Source: CAWANF01 sp963783355 (GTDB taxonomy: Bacteria; Bacteroidota; Rhodothermia; Balneolales; DATFMH01). Taken from it: 64,000 nucleotides of DNA. The position numbers and the translations under genes are program-made. How positions within the stretch are numbered: the stretch's first letter is position 1; the number at the start of each line of letters is the position of its first letter. Under the pieces are notes generated by a model. It was not told the origin of the DNA, did not search any database, and worked only from the letters and a program-made list of their open reading frames with translations. Location: the NCBI GenBank assembly GCA_963783355.1, contig CAWANF010000005.1:372001-436000 (forward strand), written 5' to 3'. Of this stretch, positions 45,254 to 54,691 are shown one piece after another.

Positions 45254-47030
45254 ACGGCTTTTTCTAATAAGAGCTATTTTTTATATCCCCTTTTTATTGT
45301 TGGTTCTAAACGGTTTGGCCAGTGCCCAATCGGTTACGGTTGATGCTACGCTCTCCGAAACAACCATTTATACCGGAGAACAAGTCACTTTAACTGTAGA
45401 AGTTGAAGGCAATCATTTCAAGAATATTTCTCAGCCCAAACTTCCGAAAATTGAAGGATTACAATATTTAAGCACTACGCCATCCACATCCACTAATTAT
45501 TCTTTCATTAACGGCGTATCCAATCAGTCTTATTCGTACAGTTATTACCTCCAGGCAGAAAAAGCCGGTAAATATACTATTCCCCCGGTAACAGTCTCTG
45601 TCGATGGAAAAGAATTCCGAACCGAATCTATTAAAGTTACTATCGTTGATCGCAATAAAGCGGCACGAAGTACCAAACAGGGTAATTTACCGGATATCTT
45701 TTTAAAAATGGCCATTTCCGACAATCATCCCGTTCTTGGACAACAAATTATTGCTTCGGTGGTCCTTTACTTCAAAAGTAATTTACAGGTAAGTTCTTAC
45801 CAGCCGATGCCCGGATGGAAAGCGGATGGTTTCTGGAAAGAAGAATTGGATGAAAACAAACAACCACGCGCCAGTTCGGCGATCATAAACGGGGAACGAT
45901 ACAATAAAGCGATATTAATTAAATATGCTCTGTTTCCATCAAAACAGGATGATCTGAATCTGAGTCCGTATCAGATACAATGTGTCGTTAGTTATAATTC
46001 GGGTTACAATGATCCCTTCAGTAGTTTTTTTGGCGGTTTTGGAACCAATCAAAGAACGATAAGCCTGCAAACCGATCCTGTCAATATTCATGTGCGTCCG
46101 TTGCCTCCCAAACCGGTAAATGCCAAGTATATCGATGCTGTCGGGCAGTTTAAAGTCACCCGCACTATCAGTCAGAACACGGTTAAGGAAGGTGAATCGG
46201 TAGAAGTAACGACCACTATCAAGGGAGTCGGGAATATAGCACTAATATCAAAGCCCAATTTCCAATTTCCAAAGTCATTTGAGGCATACCAGCCACAACA
46301 AAATTCATCCATCGACAGAAATGGCAATGAAGTGACAGGCACCAAAACGTTTACTGATGTTTTGGTAGCACGCAAATTGGGCAAATTTGAAATTCCGGCA
46401 ACGAGCCTGGCATTTTATAACAATAACACACATAAATACCAGATTGAAGACCTGTCGGCATTGCCTGTTTCGGTCATACCGAATCCCAATATGGGTGGTG
46501 CGGTTGCTGAAAATAATTCTCTGGGTATCACTCCTATTACCGGTCTGGCCAGCTGGACCGAAGCCGGGTATCATCCTTTGCTTCATGTCTGGTGGGTCTG
46601 GATTGGTTTGATATTGCCACTGGTAATCCTTGGCGTAGGCTATTGGCAAAAAACGTATAAATTTAAAATGCTTAATGATTCCCGGTTTGCACGATCTAAA
46701 ACAGCATTTGACAAGGCTAAGTCCCTGCTTGAACAATCCGGCGACTACGCTAAAAATGCTGATATGAAATCAGCTTATTCTTGTTTACATCAAAGTTTAT
46801 CCGGATTTATAGGCGATAAACTGAATCTTCCGCAAGCCGGGCTTTCAGACGAAGAGTATCTTAAAGTACTGACAGATAATCAAATCGATTCTTCGGTCAT
46901 GACAAAAGTGAAACGTATACTGGATAAATGTTCAACAATACGATTTGCTCCACTCACTTCACAGGAAGATTTTAATCGCGACGCCCAGACAACACAGGAA
47001 ATATTAACAGAACTTCGGAAAGTATTATGA
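45237..47030 (+). CDS. batD: BatD family aerotolerance protein
   Basis: 597 residues. Signal peptide (LIRAIFYIPFLLLVLNGLASAQ), then three beta-sandwich domains with phrases LSETTIYTGEQVTLTVEVEG, SYSYYLQAEKAGKYTIPPVTV and TISQNTVKEGESVEVTTTIKGVGNIALISKP. One membrane helix follows (VWWVWIGLILPLVILGVGYW), and a helical cytoplasmic tail with LHQSLSGFIGDKLNLPQAGLSDEEYL. This is the BatD order. Bat proteins of Bacteroides and Leptospira have been linked to oxygen and stress tolerance, with an unclear mechanism. It overlaps batC by 17 bp and batE by 4 bp. Confidence 0.92.
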   Translation: MLRTGRRLFLIRAIFYIPFLLLVLNGLASAQSVTVDATLSETTIYTGEQVTLTVEVEGNHFKNISQPKLPKIEGLQYLSTTPSTSTNYSFINGVSNQSYSYSYYLQAEKAGKYTIPPVTVSVDGKEFRTESIKVTIVDRNKAARSTKQGNLPDIFLKMAISDNHPVLGQQIIASVVLYFKSNLQVSSYQPMPGWKADGFWKEELDENKQPRASSAIINGERYNKAILIKYALFPSKQDDLNLSPYQIQCVVSYNSGYNDPFSSFFGGFGTNQRTISLQTDPVNIHVRPLPPKPVNAKYIDAVGQFKVTRTISQNTVKEGESVEVTTTIKGVGNIALISKPNFQFPKSFEAYQPQQNSSIDRNGNEVTGTKTFTDVLVARKLGKFEIPATSLAFYNNNTHKYQIEDLSALPVSVIPNPNMGGAVAENNSLGITPITGLASWTEAGYHPLLHVWWVWIGLILPLVILGVGYWQKTYKFKMLNDSRFARSKTAFDKAKSLLEQSGDYAKNADMKSAYSCLHQSLSGFIGDKLNLPQAGLSDEEYLKVLTDNQIDSSVMTKVKRILDKCSTIRFAPLTSQEDFNRDAQTTQEILTELRKVL

Positions 47031-47857
47031 GGAAAAATACGTTGTCTGTATCTCGCTTTTTTTCTTTTCTTTCTGTGGGAATAATGCTGTTTTTGTCATC
47101 TTTTGCGATTCAAAATGCGACCGCTGCTCAATTGCCCGATTCACTGGCTGATTTGAGTCCACAGGCCATTTTTGACAAAGCAAACATCCAGTATGAATTA
47201 AAGAAGTACGACACCGCCATTAAATTATACCAGGCTGTAGAAACAAAGCATATGGCATCCGGCCCGCTTTATTTAAATATGGCTATTTCTTATGTGAATA
47301 TCGATTCCATGGGATTGGCTAAATATTTCTTTATCAAATCATCTGAATTCCCTGAGACTCAATCACAAGCCCAAAACGGACTAAATTATGTCGATAATCA
47401 ATTGAGTCATAAGTCTGCTGTTTTGCCCGAACTTCCATGGGATCGCGCAATGAACTGGATTCAAAATGAATTCGGTATCCATACTTTCATGTTTTGGGGC
47501 CTTTTTTTATTAAATCTGGGTATTCTTGCACTCGTCGGTATCTGGTTTTTAGAAAATTACCGCAAGCCACTTAAGTACTTGGGAATCATACTTGTTACAC
47601 TTGGGTTTTTAACTACTGTCACGGCAAAGCTGGTCGATTACCACGCACAACGCTATTCAAGAGGAGTGATGATAACCAGGCAAACCAGCGTGATGGAAAA
47701 GCCACAGAAAGATTCTGATGTGGTAAGTATGGCTTATGAAGGTTATACTTTTACCATTGATAACAACAAAAGCACACAGAGTCCAAACTGGTATTATATT
47801 CGTATGAGTAACGGACTGTACGGATGGATTCCCAAGAGGGACATTAAAGTACTATAA
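47027..47857 (+). CDS. batE: BatE family protein: TPR plus SH3-like domain
   Basis: 276 residues. N-terminal signal/anchor, then TPR repeats (AIFDKANIQYELKKYDTAIKLYQAVE, GPLYLNMAISYVNIDSMGLAKYFFIKSS). Two membrane helices follow (FMFWGLFLLNLGILALVGIWF and YLGIILVTLGFLTTVTA). The bacterial SH3-like domain is at the C-terminus (VMITRQTSVMEKPQKDSDVVSMAYEGYTF...WYYIRMSNGLYGWIPKRDIKVL). It starts with an ATGA overlap on batD. The vWA partners BatA and BatB and the MoxR ATPase are not in the window. Confidence 0.9.
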   Translation: MRKNTLSVSRFFSFLSVGIMLFLSSFAIQNATAAQLPDSLADLSPQAIFDKANIQYELKKYDTAIKLYQAVETKHMASGPLYLNMAISYVNIDSMGLAKYFFIKSSEFPETQSQAQNGLNYVDNQLSHKSAVLPELPWDRAMNWIQNEFGIHTFMFWGLFLLNLGILALVGIWFLENYRKPLKYLGIILVTLGFLTTVTAKLVDYHAQRYSRGVMITRQTSVMEKPQKDSDVVSMAYEGYTFTIDNNKSTQSPNWYYIRMSNGLYGWIPKRDIKVL

Positions 47858-47879
47858 TCAAAATTTAACATTTACGATC

Positions 47880-49253
47880 ATGTCTGACGTCACTGATTAT
47901 ATCAAAAAGCACAAAAGCGCTTTCGAAGAAGAACTATTTGAATTATTACGAATCGAGAGCATCAGTACCGACTCCACAAAGAAGGGAGACATCAAGAAAG
48001 CGGCAGAATTTCTTGCCAATAATTTAAAATCCTTCGGAATGCCTACGGTCAAAATTTATGAGACAACGGGAAATCCCATCGTCTTTGCCGAAAATTCCGA
48101 AGCCGGTTCCGACAAACCCACGGTTCTGATTTATGGGCACTACGATGTGCAGCCACCAGATCCCATCGAATTGTGGACCAATCCGCCTTTCGAACCTACA
48201 GTCGTCGATAATAAAATTTATGCCCGTGGTTCTGCCGATGACAAAGGTCAGGCCTATATTCATATCAAAAGTGTCGAATCCCTGCTCAAGTCAGGCGATA
48301 AACTTCCCGTTAACGTGAAATTTATCCTGGAAGGGGAAGAAGAAATTGGATCGCCAAGCCTGGTCCCTTTCCTCGAAGATCATCGGGACCTGCTTGCCTG
48401 TGATATGGTTTTAATTTCCGACACCTCAATGTTCGCCAAAGATACCCCGTCGATAACGTATGGGTTGCGTGGCCTGACATATATGGAAATTGAAATTTTT
48501 GGCCCGAGCAGAGATCTTCATTCCGGAGTTTATGGTGGCGCCGTAGCCAATCCGGCTAACGTTTTGTGCGAAATCATTACCAAAATGAAAGACGAAAACG
48601 GCATTGTCCGCATTCCTGGTTTCTACGACAAGGTAAAAAACCTGACGGCAGATGAACACGAGGAATACAAAAGACTACCTTTTGATGAAGAAGAATACAA
48701 AAAAGAGATAGGTATTAAAGATACTTTTGGAGAAAGGGGATTCACAACACTCGAACGCGCTTCCGGTCGCCCATCCCTTGATGTCAACGGAATTTGGGGC
48801 GGTTACCAGGGTGAAGGTGCCAAAACGGTGCTTCCCGCCAAAGCAGGGGCAAAAGTAAGTATGCGTTTGGTTCCTGATCAGGATCCAAAAGAAATCGCCC
48901 GGTTATTTACTGATTTTGTAAATAACGTTGCTCCTAAATCTGTCACTGTAAAAATCACCGAGCATCATGGCGGTTCACCATCCATCACTAATCTGGATTT
49001 TTACGGAATCAAAGCTGCTGCAAAAGCATTCAAAGATGTCTATAAAAAGGAGCCTTTATTTGCCCGTGAAGGTGGTTCGATACCTATCGTTGCCGATTTC
49101 AAAAAAATTCTCGGCGTTGATTCTGTCTTGATGGGATTCGGTCTCGACAGTGATGCAATTCATTCTCCGAATGAGCATTTTTCGATAATCGATTATCACC
49201 GTGGAATTGAGACTTCCGCTCGATTTCTTCAGATATTACCTGATTTTCAATAA
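47880..49253 (+). CDS. M20 family dipeptidase/peptidase
   Basis: 457 residues, the length of the carnosine-dipeptidase-like M20 branch. Zinc ligands: His and Asp in LIYGHYDVQPP, the bridging Asp in ARGSADDKGQ, catalytic Glu pair in EGEEEIGSPSL, and His near the end in DAIHSPNEHFSI. The dimerisation domain is at residues 200-330. There is no signal peptide, so it acts in the cytoplasm on dipeptides or other small peptides. It follows batE by 22 bp and ends at a strong terminator. Confidence 0.93.
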   Translation: MSDVTDYIKKHKSAFEEELFELLRIESISTDSTKKGDIKKAAEFLANNLKSFGMPTVKIYETTGNPIVFAENSEAGSDKPTVLIYGHYDVQPPDPIELWTNPPFEPTVVDNKIYARGSADDKGQAYIHIKSVESLLKSGDKLPVNVKFILEGEEEIGSPSLVPFLEDHRDLLACDMVLISDTSMFAKDTPSITYGLRGLTYMEIEIFGPSRDLHSGVYGGAVANPANVLCEIITKMKDENGIVRIPGFYDKVKNLTADEHEEYKRLPFDEEEYKKEIGIKDTFGERGFTTLERASGRPSLDVNGIWGGYQGEGAKTVLPAKAGAKVSMRLVPDQDPKEIARLFTDFVNNVAPKSVTVKITEHHGGSPSITNLDFYGIKAAAKAFKDVYKKEPLFAREGGSIPIVADFKKILGVDSVLMGFGLDSDAIHSPNEHFSIIDYHRGIETSARFLQILPDFQ

Positions 49254-49265
49254 TTACCCGATACC

Positions 49266-49296
49266 AGAGCCTGTTTAAAGACAGGCTCTTTTTTTT
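49266..49296 (+). terminator. Rho-independent terminator after the M20 peptidase
   Basis: AGAGCCTGT (49266-49274) pairs perfectly with ACAGGCTCT (49281-49289), followed by seven T. It marks the end of the bat-peptidase transcript. Confidence 0.92.
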
Positions 49297-49541
49297 CCCG
49301 CCTCGATAAACATCTTATTAACGATTTAACCTGTCCACAAAGATTGTAAACAACTAATATCATCTTTTATAAAAAAATTTTATTTATTTGAATGATAACA
49401 TTAATGATCCACGTTATCATTGATACAGGTTTATCAAATTCAGATAATTATAACTCAAGAGAATTCGTGTACATAAATACTCATTGAGATAGTTATGTAG
49501 CGAACCATAATTTTCAAAAAAGCTAATTGAGGAGCGAGATT

Positions 49542-50147
49542 ATGGAAAAAATAAAAAATAAAGGCCAGGCAACAATTTTTTCCAGCCCTGTTTTAGAAAT
49601 ACTCACTAAAACATCCCCGGTTATTACGTTATGCTTATATGTGCCTGTTTTATCGGGGTTTGTTTATGCAGCTTATAACTTAAACGTTGTTGATAGCCTT
49701 TATACCGGTATTTTTATCTTTAGTACCGCATTTTTATTCTGGACTTTATTTGAATATATAATGCATCGATATGTTTTTCACTTTATAAGTGAATCGGAAC
49801 TGGTAAAACAGTTTCACTATATGGTGCATGGTGTGCATCACGAATATCCACGTGATAAAGAACGACTGTTCATGCCCCCTGTCCCAGCCATGCTCATTAT
49901 AGCTTCTTTGTATTTTATCTTTCGTATCGTGATGGGTAATTATGTATTTATTTTCCTGCCTGGATTTCTTTCAGGTTACCTTGTTTATGCATTTCTGCAT
50001 TATTTCATGCATACTGTAAATCCTCCGAAGATGCTCAAGCCATTATGGCGACACCACGCCCTGCATCATTATAAATATCCGGATAAAGCCTTTGGCGTTT
50101 CTTCCCCTCTTTGGGACTATATTTTCCGCACGATGCCGCCGAAATGA
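49542..50147 (+). CDS. Fatty acid hydroxylase, FA2H/Scs7-like
   Basis: 201 residues from the ATG at 49542, which has GAGGAG 7 bp upstream; the frame is open to 49527. Four membrane segments. The histidine boxes of the fatty-acid-hydroxylase superfamily are complete: HRYVFHF, HYMVHGVHHEYPRDKERLFMPP, HYFMH and HHALHHYKYPDKAFGVSSPLWDYIF. The HGVHHxYPxDxxRLxxPP phrase matches sphingolipid fatty acid 2-hydroxylases rather than carotene hydroxylases. It would use a di-iron centre to hydroxylate the acyl chain of a ceramide-like lipid. A serine-palmitoyltransferase-like gene lies at 60 kb. Confidence 0.85.
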   Translation: MEKIKNKGQATIFSSPVLEILTKTSPVITLCLYVPVLSGFVYAAYNLNVVDSLYTGIFIFSTAFLFWTLFEYIMHRYVFHFISESELVKQFHYMVHGVHHEYPRDKERLFMPPVPAMLIIASLYFIFRIVMGNYVFIFLPGFLSGYLVYAFLHYFMHTVNPPKMLKPLWRHHALHHYKYPDKAFGVSSPLWDYIFRTMPPK

Positions 50148-50176
50148 TGGATGAATAATTAGAAATGCCCCTATGT

Positions 50177-50200
50177 ATGGACATGTTTTGGCATGTCCAT
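50177..50200. terminator. Hairpin between the hydroxylase and panD
   Basis: ATGGACATG (50177-50185) pairs perfectly with CATGTCCAT (50192-50200) across TTTTGG. It lies exactly between two convergent genes, so it is probably a bidirectional terminator, although only weak T-runs follow. Confidence 0.6.
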
Positions 50201-50201
50201 C

Positions 50202-50582
50202 TTATTGCGGAACAATAGAATTGGCGTATTTGGCTTCGTGTAAAATCTGTACAGGATTGTTGTTTTTGTCGACAAGGACGATGGTCGGTTTGTGTTTCTC
50301 CGCTTCTTCCGGTGTCATCTGTGCATACGATATGACGATAATGTTGTCACCGACCTGCGCTTTACGTGCCGCGGCACCATTCAAACATACAACACGACTG
50401 CCTGCAGGGCCCGGAATAATATAGGTCTCCAAACGTTCACCGTTATTATTATTCACTATTTGTACTTTTTCATAAGGCCTCAAATTGGCTACTTCCAGTA
50501 ATTCCGTATCTATTGTGATACTGCCTTCATAGTACAAATTGGCTTCCGTTACAGTAAGTTGATGTAATTTTGATTTGAACAT
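50202..50582 (-). CDS. panD: Aspartate 1-decarboxylase (proenzyme)
   Basis: 126 residues if started at the second ATG (50582), where the family consensus MFKSKLHQLTVTEANLYYEGSITID begins; the frame reaches 50594. The Gly-Ser autocleavage site that makes the pyruvoyl group is in YEGSITID, and LNGAAARKAQVGDNIIVISY is also conserved. It makes beta-alanine from aspartate for pantothenate. It follows panC on the same strand with a gap of about 35 bp, forming a panCD operon. Confidence 0.95.
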   Translation of the reverse strand: MFKSKLHQLTVTEANLYYEGSITIDTELLEVANLRPYEKVQIVNNNNGERLETYIIPGPAGSRVVCLNGAAARKAQVGDNIIVISYAQMTPEEAEKHKPTIVLVDKNNNPVQILHEAKYANSIVPQ

Positions 50583-50616
50583 CGTAACAGTCATAATACT
50601 TTCACCAGATGCTTAG

Positions 50617-51471
50617 CTATTTTTTATAATTAAATATGATGTTATCAATAAGCCTAGTTCTACCTATATAAACGGCTCCCGCTGCAATATATTTGCCCGG
50701 TACCGACGCCTCTTCAGCTGGTCTCAACGCTTCATAAGATACGACACTAAGATAATCAATTTTAAAACCTTTTTCCTTAAGTAACGATTTTTGTTCATCT
50801 AAAACAGCGTTTAATCCACCTTTATTTTGTGTTACTTTTTGGACAACTGCTTTCAAACTTTTTTGCAATTGAGGAGCTGCCATTCTTTCCTGTTCATTGA
50901 GATATTTATTTCTGCTGCTCAAAGCCAGGCCGTCATCGGCACGCTGTGTTTCGCCCATTATGATTTCTATATCGAAATCCAGTTCTTTTACCATCCGGCT
51001 GATGATAATAAACTGCTGAATATCTTTTTGTCCAAATACAGCCAAATCAGGTTTCACGATATTAAATAGCTTGCTGACTACCTGCAAAACCCCCTGGAAA
51101 TGACCCGGACGTGATTTGCCGCATAATTCATTCGTCAGTTCATCGATTTCAAACCGGATATATCGTTCATTAGAGTACATTTCTGAAGCATCAGGTGCAA
51201 AAATGTAATCAACTCCTTCTTTTTCACATATTTCAGCGTCTTCATTCAGCTGCCTTGGATACGAATTAAAGTCTTCATTCGGACCAAATTGGGTCGGATT
51301 TACAAAAACAGAAACGACCACCACGTCCGAATGGGATTTTGCCTTACGAATCAGTGAAAGATGACCTTCATGCAGAGCGCCCATCGTTGGCACCAAACCT
51401 ATCGATTTACCCGCTTTTTTTTCTGACGATACCGATTCCCGAATCTCCTTAATCGAACGACAAATTTTCAT
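50617..51471 (-). CDS. panC: Pantothenate synthetase
   Basis: 284 residues. ATP-binding motifs: GLVPTMGALHEGHLSLIRKA with the HIGH-like HEGH, FVNPTQFGPNEDFNSYPR, and VFGQKDIQQFIIISRMV, with the KMSKS-like end LALSSRNKYL. It condenses pantoate with beta-alanine, the product of panD just downstream. No panB is in the window. Confidence 0.97.
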   Translation of the reverse strand: MKICRSIKEIRESVSSEKKAGKSIGLVPTMGALHEGHLSLIRKAKSHSDVVVVSVFVNPTQFGPNEDFNSYPRQLNEDAEICEKEGVDYIFAPDASEMYSNERYIRFEIDELTNELCGKSRPGHFQGVLQVVSKLFNIVKPDLAVFGQKDIQQFIIISRMVKELDFDIEIIMGETQRADDGLALSSRNKYLNEQERMAAPQLQKSLKAVVQKVTQNKGGLNAVLDEQKSLLKEKGFKIDYLSVVSYEALRPAEEASVPGKYIAAGAVYIGRTRLIDNIIFNYKK

Positions 51472-51612
51472 TCCAACCCTTTTTCAAATGCTGTTTTCAT
51501 GTATCCAATATCTGATCTTTCAACCGACCTTAATAATTTGGAACCCATAAAATAACAATTTCATATTACTAGTTCCCAATTACACAGATACGTATGCAAC
51601 ATTTATAAACAA

Positions 51613-51643
51613 AAACGGCACGGAATAGGCTTCCATGCCGTTT
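51613..51643 (-). terminator. Rho-independent terminator after the E2 gene
   Basis: AAACGGCA and TGCCGTTT form the outer stem, and GGAA/TTCC the inner stem. On the minus strand the stem is followed by TTTTT. It lies 29 bp after the acyltransferase stop. Confidence 0.8.
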
Positions 51644-51671
51644 CACTTTTTAAAACCAATAATTTTGTGCC

Positions 51672-53090
51672 TTAAATCGTGCGATTTTCGTCAAAGTTTT
51701 CCAGCAACTCTTTCACACGCTGAATAAAAGCTCCGCCATGTGCACCGTCTATAATACGATGGTCGTAACTCATTGATAAATACATCATATGGCGAATGGC
51801 TATGACATCACCATGTTCTGTTTCAATAACGACGGCTCTTTTTTCAATAACACCTGTTCCAAAAATAGCTACTTGAGGCTGGTTAATGATAGGTGTTCCC
51901 ATCAGGTTTCCAACACTACCGTAATTAGTTAATGTAAAGGTTCCACCGACCAGGTCGTCAGGAGATAAGCTTTTAGTACGGGCTTTATGAGCCAGGTCGT
52001 TCACAGCACGTGCTAAACCATGAATATTCATCTCACCGGCATTTTTAATGACCGGGACTATTAAACCGCCGGTTCCCGACTGTCCTAAAGCTACGGCAAT
52101 ACCGTAATTGATATCCCGTTTCAACATGATTTGATCACCATCAACGGAACTATTCAGTAACGGAAACTCACGGATAGCCTGAATGGTAGCTTCAATAAAC
52201 AATGGTGTAAATGTTAGTTTGAAGCCATTTTCCCGAAGGAATTGATCTTTATTCTTATTTCTGAAATTAACCAATCGGGTCACATCAGCTTCGGCAAATG
52301 TCGTAACATGAGCCGATGTCTGTTTGGAACGAATCATATGGTCGGCTATAGCTTTACGCATCCGATCCATTTTGATGATCTCAACACTCTCTTTCGGCCA
52401 TTCGACATGAATTTCACCAGCACGAATTTCGGTATCCGCTCCGCGATAGGAAGGTGCCGGGGCTTTCTGAGTTGCCGGTTTACTTAATCCGGAAGCAACT
52501 TTGGCAGGACCGGCAGATTTTTTCTTTTCTACATAATCAAGCACATCCTGTTTTGAAACCCGGCCCTGATTGCCACTTCCTTCGATGCTTTCAAGCTCTT
52601 CCTGAGATATGCCTTCCTCTATTGCAATGGAACGCACCAACGGAGAATAAAAACGTCCATCACTGCCTTTTCTTTGAGGAGGTGTCGAACCTTCAACAAC
52701 TTCCTGTACTTCAGCTATCTGCCCATTCGAAGCTTTGGCCACTGGTTGTTCCACCTTCTCTGGAGACTCTTCTTTCGTTTCTGCAACATCTTCAACAGGA
52801 TTCGATTTTTCCTCAACTGCCGGCTCTGTCGATGTAGCTGCGGCATCGGCGTCCGTTTCAATCACGGCAATAGGTTTGCCAACTTCTATCGTTTCGCCTT
52901 CTTCAGCTAAAATTTCTACCAGAACACCTGCCGTCGGAGCAGGAACTTCAGAGTCTACTTTATCAGTCGCGATTTCAAGAACGGTCTCATCCTGTTCAAC
53001 GGTATCCCCGACTTTCTTTTTCCATTCTATAATGGTCCCTTCCATTATAGATTCGCCCATTTTGGGCATTACCATTTCTTCTCTTGCCAT
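51672..53090 (-). CDS. 2-oxo acid dehydrogenase E2 (dihydrolipoamide acyltransferase)
   Basis: 472 residues from the ATG at 53090 (MAREEMVMPKMGESIMEG); a frame to 53141 adds a tail not seen in the family. Residues 5-80 form the lipoyl domain with the lipoylated Lys in EIATDKVDSEV. A long Glu/Ala/Val linker follows, then a peripheral-subunit-binding domain (SPLVRSIAIEEGISQEELESIEGSGNQGRVSKQDVLDYV) and the catalytic domain ending MSYDHRIIDGAHGG, with the His and Asp of the active site. It serves a pyruvate, oxoglutarate or branched-chain complex; which one is not decidable without E1, and no E1 or E3 gene is adjacent. Confidence 0.93.
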   Translation of the reverse strand: MAREEMVMPKMGESIMEGTIIEWKKKVGDTVEQDETVLEIATDKVDSEVPAPTAGVLVEILAEEGETIEVGKPIAVIETDADAAATSTEPAVEEKSNPVEDVAETKEESPEKVEQPVAKASNGQIAEVQEVVEGSTPPQRKGSDGRFYSPLVRSIAIEEGISQEELESIEGSGNQGRVSKQDVLDYVEKKKSAGPAKVASGLSKPATQKAPAPSYRGADTEIRAGEIHVEWPKESVEIIKMDRMRKAIADHMIRSKQTSAHVTTFAEADVTRLVNFRNKNKDQFLRENGFKLTFTPLFIEATIQAIREFPLLNSSVDGDQIMLKRDINYGIAVALGQSGTGGLIVPVIKNAGEMNIHGLARAVNDLAHKARTKSLSPDDLVGGTFTLTNYGSVGNLMGTPIINQPQVAIFGTGVIEKRAVVIETEHGDVIAIRHMMYLSMSYDHRIIDGAHGGAFIQRVKELLENFDENRTI

Positions 53091-53397
53091 TACTAAATTT
53101 TCTAAGTGAAATTTCTTTTTTGGATTATAATTTCCATTCAAATTCCGTCATGTGTCTGATATACAAAATCCGAATTTTGAAATTCAAATCAAAACACACT
53201 GGAAGCGGTTCCAAAGGGCTTATACTCCAAAAATCAAAGCTCATGGACTCCATTTTTCATGTGGTAAAGTTAACGCTAATAACTCTTCTTTCTATGTTTA
53301 TTTTTTAAAATAATGTAATTGTCTGATCAAGTTCTCCAGACGGCTTATAATGTTAATCTCAAAACAATGAATTTATAAATCCCGTTTCAAAAGCTTT
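53091..53397. other. Intergenic region upstream of the E2 gene
   Basis: 307 bp between two minus-strand genes. It should contain the E2 promoter. No gene or clear palindrome was seen. Confidence 0.4.
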
Positions 53398-54528
53398 TTA
53401 AACGGCCAATGCCTGTTTTATATCCAAGATTAAATCGTCAGGATGTTCCAGTCCGACGGATAAACGAATTAAATTCGGAGCGGTCGGGCTTCCCTGTCCT
53501 TCGCTGCTTTGTCGATGCTCCCAGGTACTTTCTACTCCTCCCAAACTGGTCGCTCTTCGAATCAGATGTGTGCCGCTTACAACTTTCAGGGCTCTTTCAG
53601 CATCACCTTTCACAAAAAAAGACAGCATTCCACCATATCCGGAAGCCTGTTTCTTAGCTACGGCATGACCAGGATCCGATTCCAGGCCGGGATAACAAAC
53701 TCGATCGACATTCGGCTGGGATTCCAAAAACTGAGCAATCTTCATAGCATTATCATTATGCGCCCTCATACGATATGGCAATGTGCGAATACTGCGGTGA
53801 AGCAGCCAGCAATCGAATGGTGACGGAACGGCACCGGCCATAGTCTGAACACTTTTAATTCGACCGAAGAATTGATCATCTTTTTTAGAAATAACTGCTC
53901 CGCCAAGAATATCACTATGCCCGCCAAGATATTTCGTTGTTGAGTGCATGACGATATCGGCTCCAAGATCAAGAGGTCGCTGTAAAACAGGGGTTAACCA
54001 TGTGTTATCAACACAAACAACAATATCATTTTTATGAGCCAGAGTCGAAACAACTTCAATATCTGTTATTTGGAGCAACGGATTGGACGGTGTTTCAATC
54101 CATATTAAACGGGTTTCAGGCCGGATAGCCGACTCCACTTCTTTCGGTTTAGTCATATCAACGTAAGAAGCTGTCAAACCCCAGGCCGACATCAACTCGT
54201 TTAACAATTTCCGGGTTCCATGATAAACATCCAGGGGTGCCAGAACATGATCTCCCGGCTTTAAGGCCTGAAAAATGGCATGAACGGCCGCTACCCCGGA
54301 AGAAAATGCCGCTGCTCTTTCACCATTTTCCAACTGTGCAATCAGATCTTCCAGTTTGGCCCGATTGGGATTATCGGCACGCGTATAATTATATCGAGAG
54401 GCATCCAGACCAGATTCAGGATGTTCATAAATAGTACTTGTATACAGAGGAGGAGCAATGGCCCCTGTGGCAGGATCCGGCTCCATGCTGGCATGAATAG
54501 CCAGGGTCTCAAAATGTAGATTTTCCAA
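53398..54528 (-). CDS. Trans-sulfuration PLP enzyme (cystathionine gamma-synthase/lyase family)
   Basis: 376 residues. The PLP Lys is in MHSTTKYLGGHSDILGG, with phosphate contacts YNYTRADNPNR and SSGVAAVHAIFQAL. The C-terminal SLGGVESTWEHR... has a Trp where lyases commonly have LIEHPA-type contacts. Synthase, beta- or gamma-lyase and O-acetylhomoserine sulfhydrylase activities are all possible in this family. It likely acts in cysteine-methionine interconversion in the cytoplasm. It is divergent from spmA, and no methionine riboswitch was recognised upstream. Confidence 0.9.
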   Translation of the reverse strand: MENLHFETLAIHASMEPDPATGAIAPPLYTSTIYEHPESGLDASRYNYTRADNPNRAKLEDLIAQLENGERAAAFSSGVAAVHAIFQALKPGDHVLAPLDVYHGTRKLLNELMSAWGLTASYVDMTKPKEVESAIRPETRLIWIETPSNPLLQITDIEVVSTLAHKNDIVVCVDNTWLTPVLQRPLDLGADIVMHSTTKYLGGHSDILGGAVISKKDDQFFGRIKSVQTMAGAVPSPFDCWLLHRSIRTLPYRMRAHNDNAMKIAQFLESQPNVDRVCYPGLESDPGHAVAKKQASGYGGMLSFFVKGDAERALKVVSGTHLIRRATSLGGVESTWEHRQSSEGQGSPTAPNLIRLSVGLEHPDDLILDIKQALAV

Positions 54529-54691
54529 AATGACTCGCCTTAATGTTCATTTTCCATTTTTAGAACAGGCAAATTACATCATTTTTGATTAAATACAGTA
54601 ATTATTGCATTGTTGAATAATCTTTCACAATTATTAACTCATTCGCCAACTTTCGGTTAATTAAAATCCGATATCAAGACAACAATATTCT

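Noticed and set aside
54529..54691. SAM riboswitch upstream of the trans-sulfuration enzyme
   Set aside because: The gap is 163 bp and AT-rich, with no conserved stem blocks that I could recognise.
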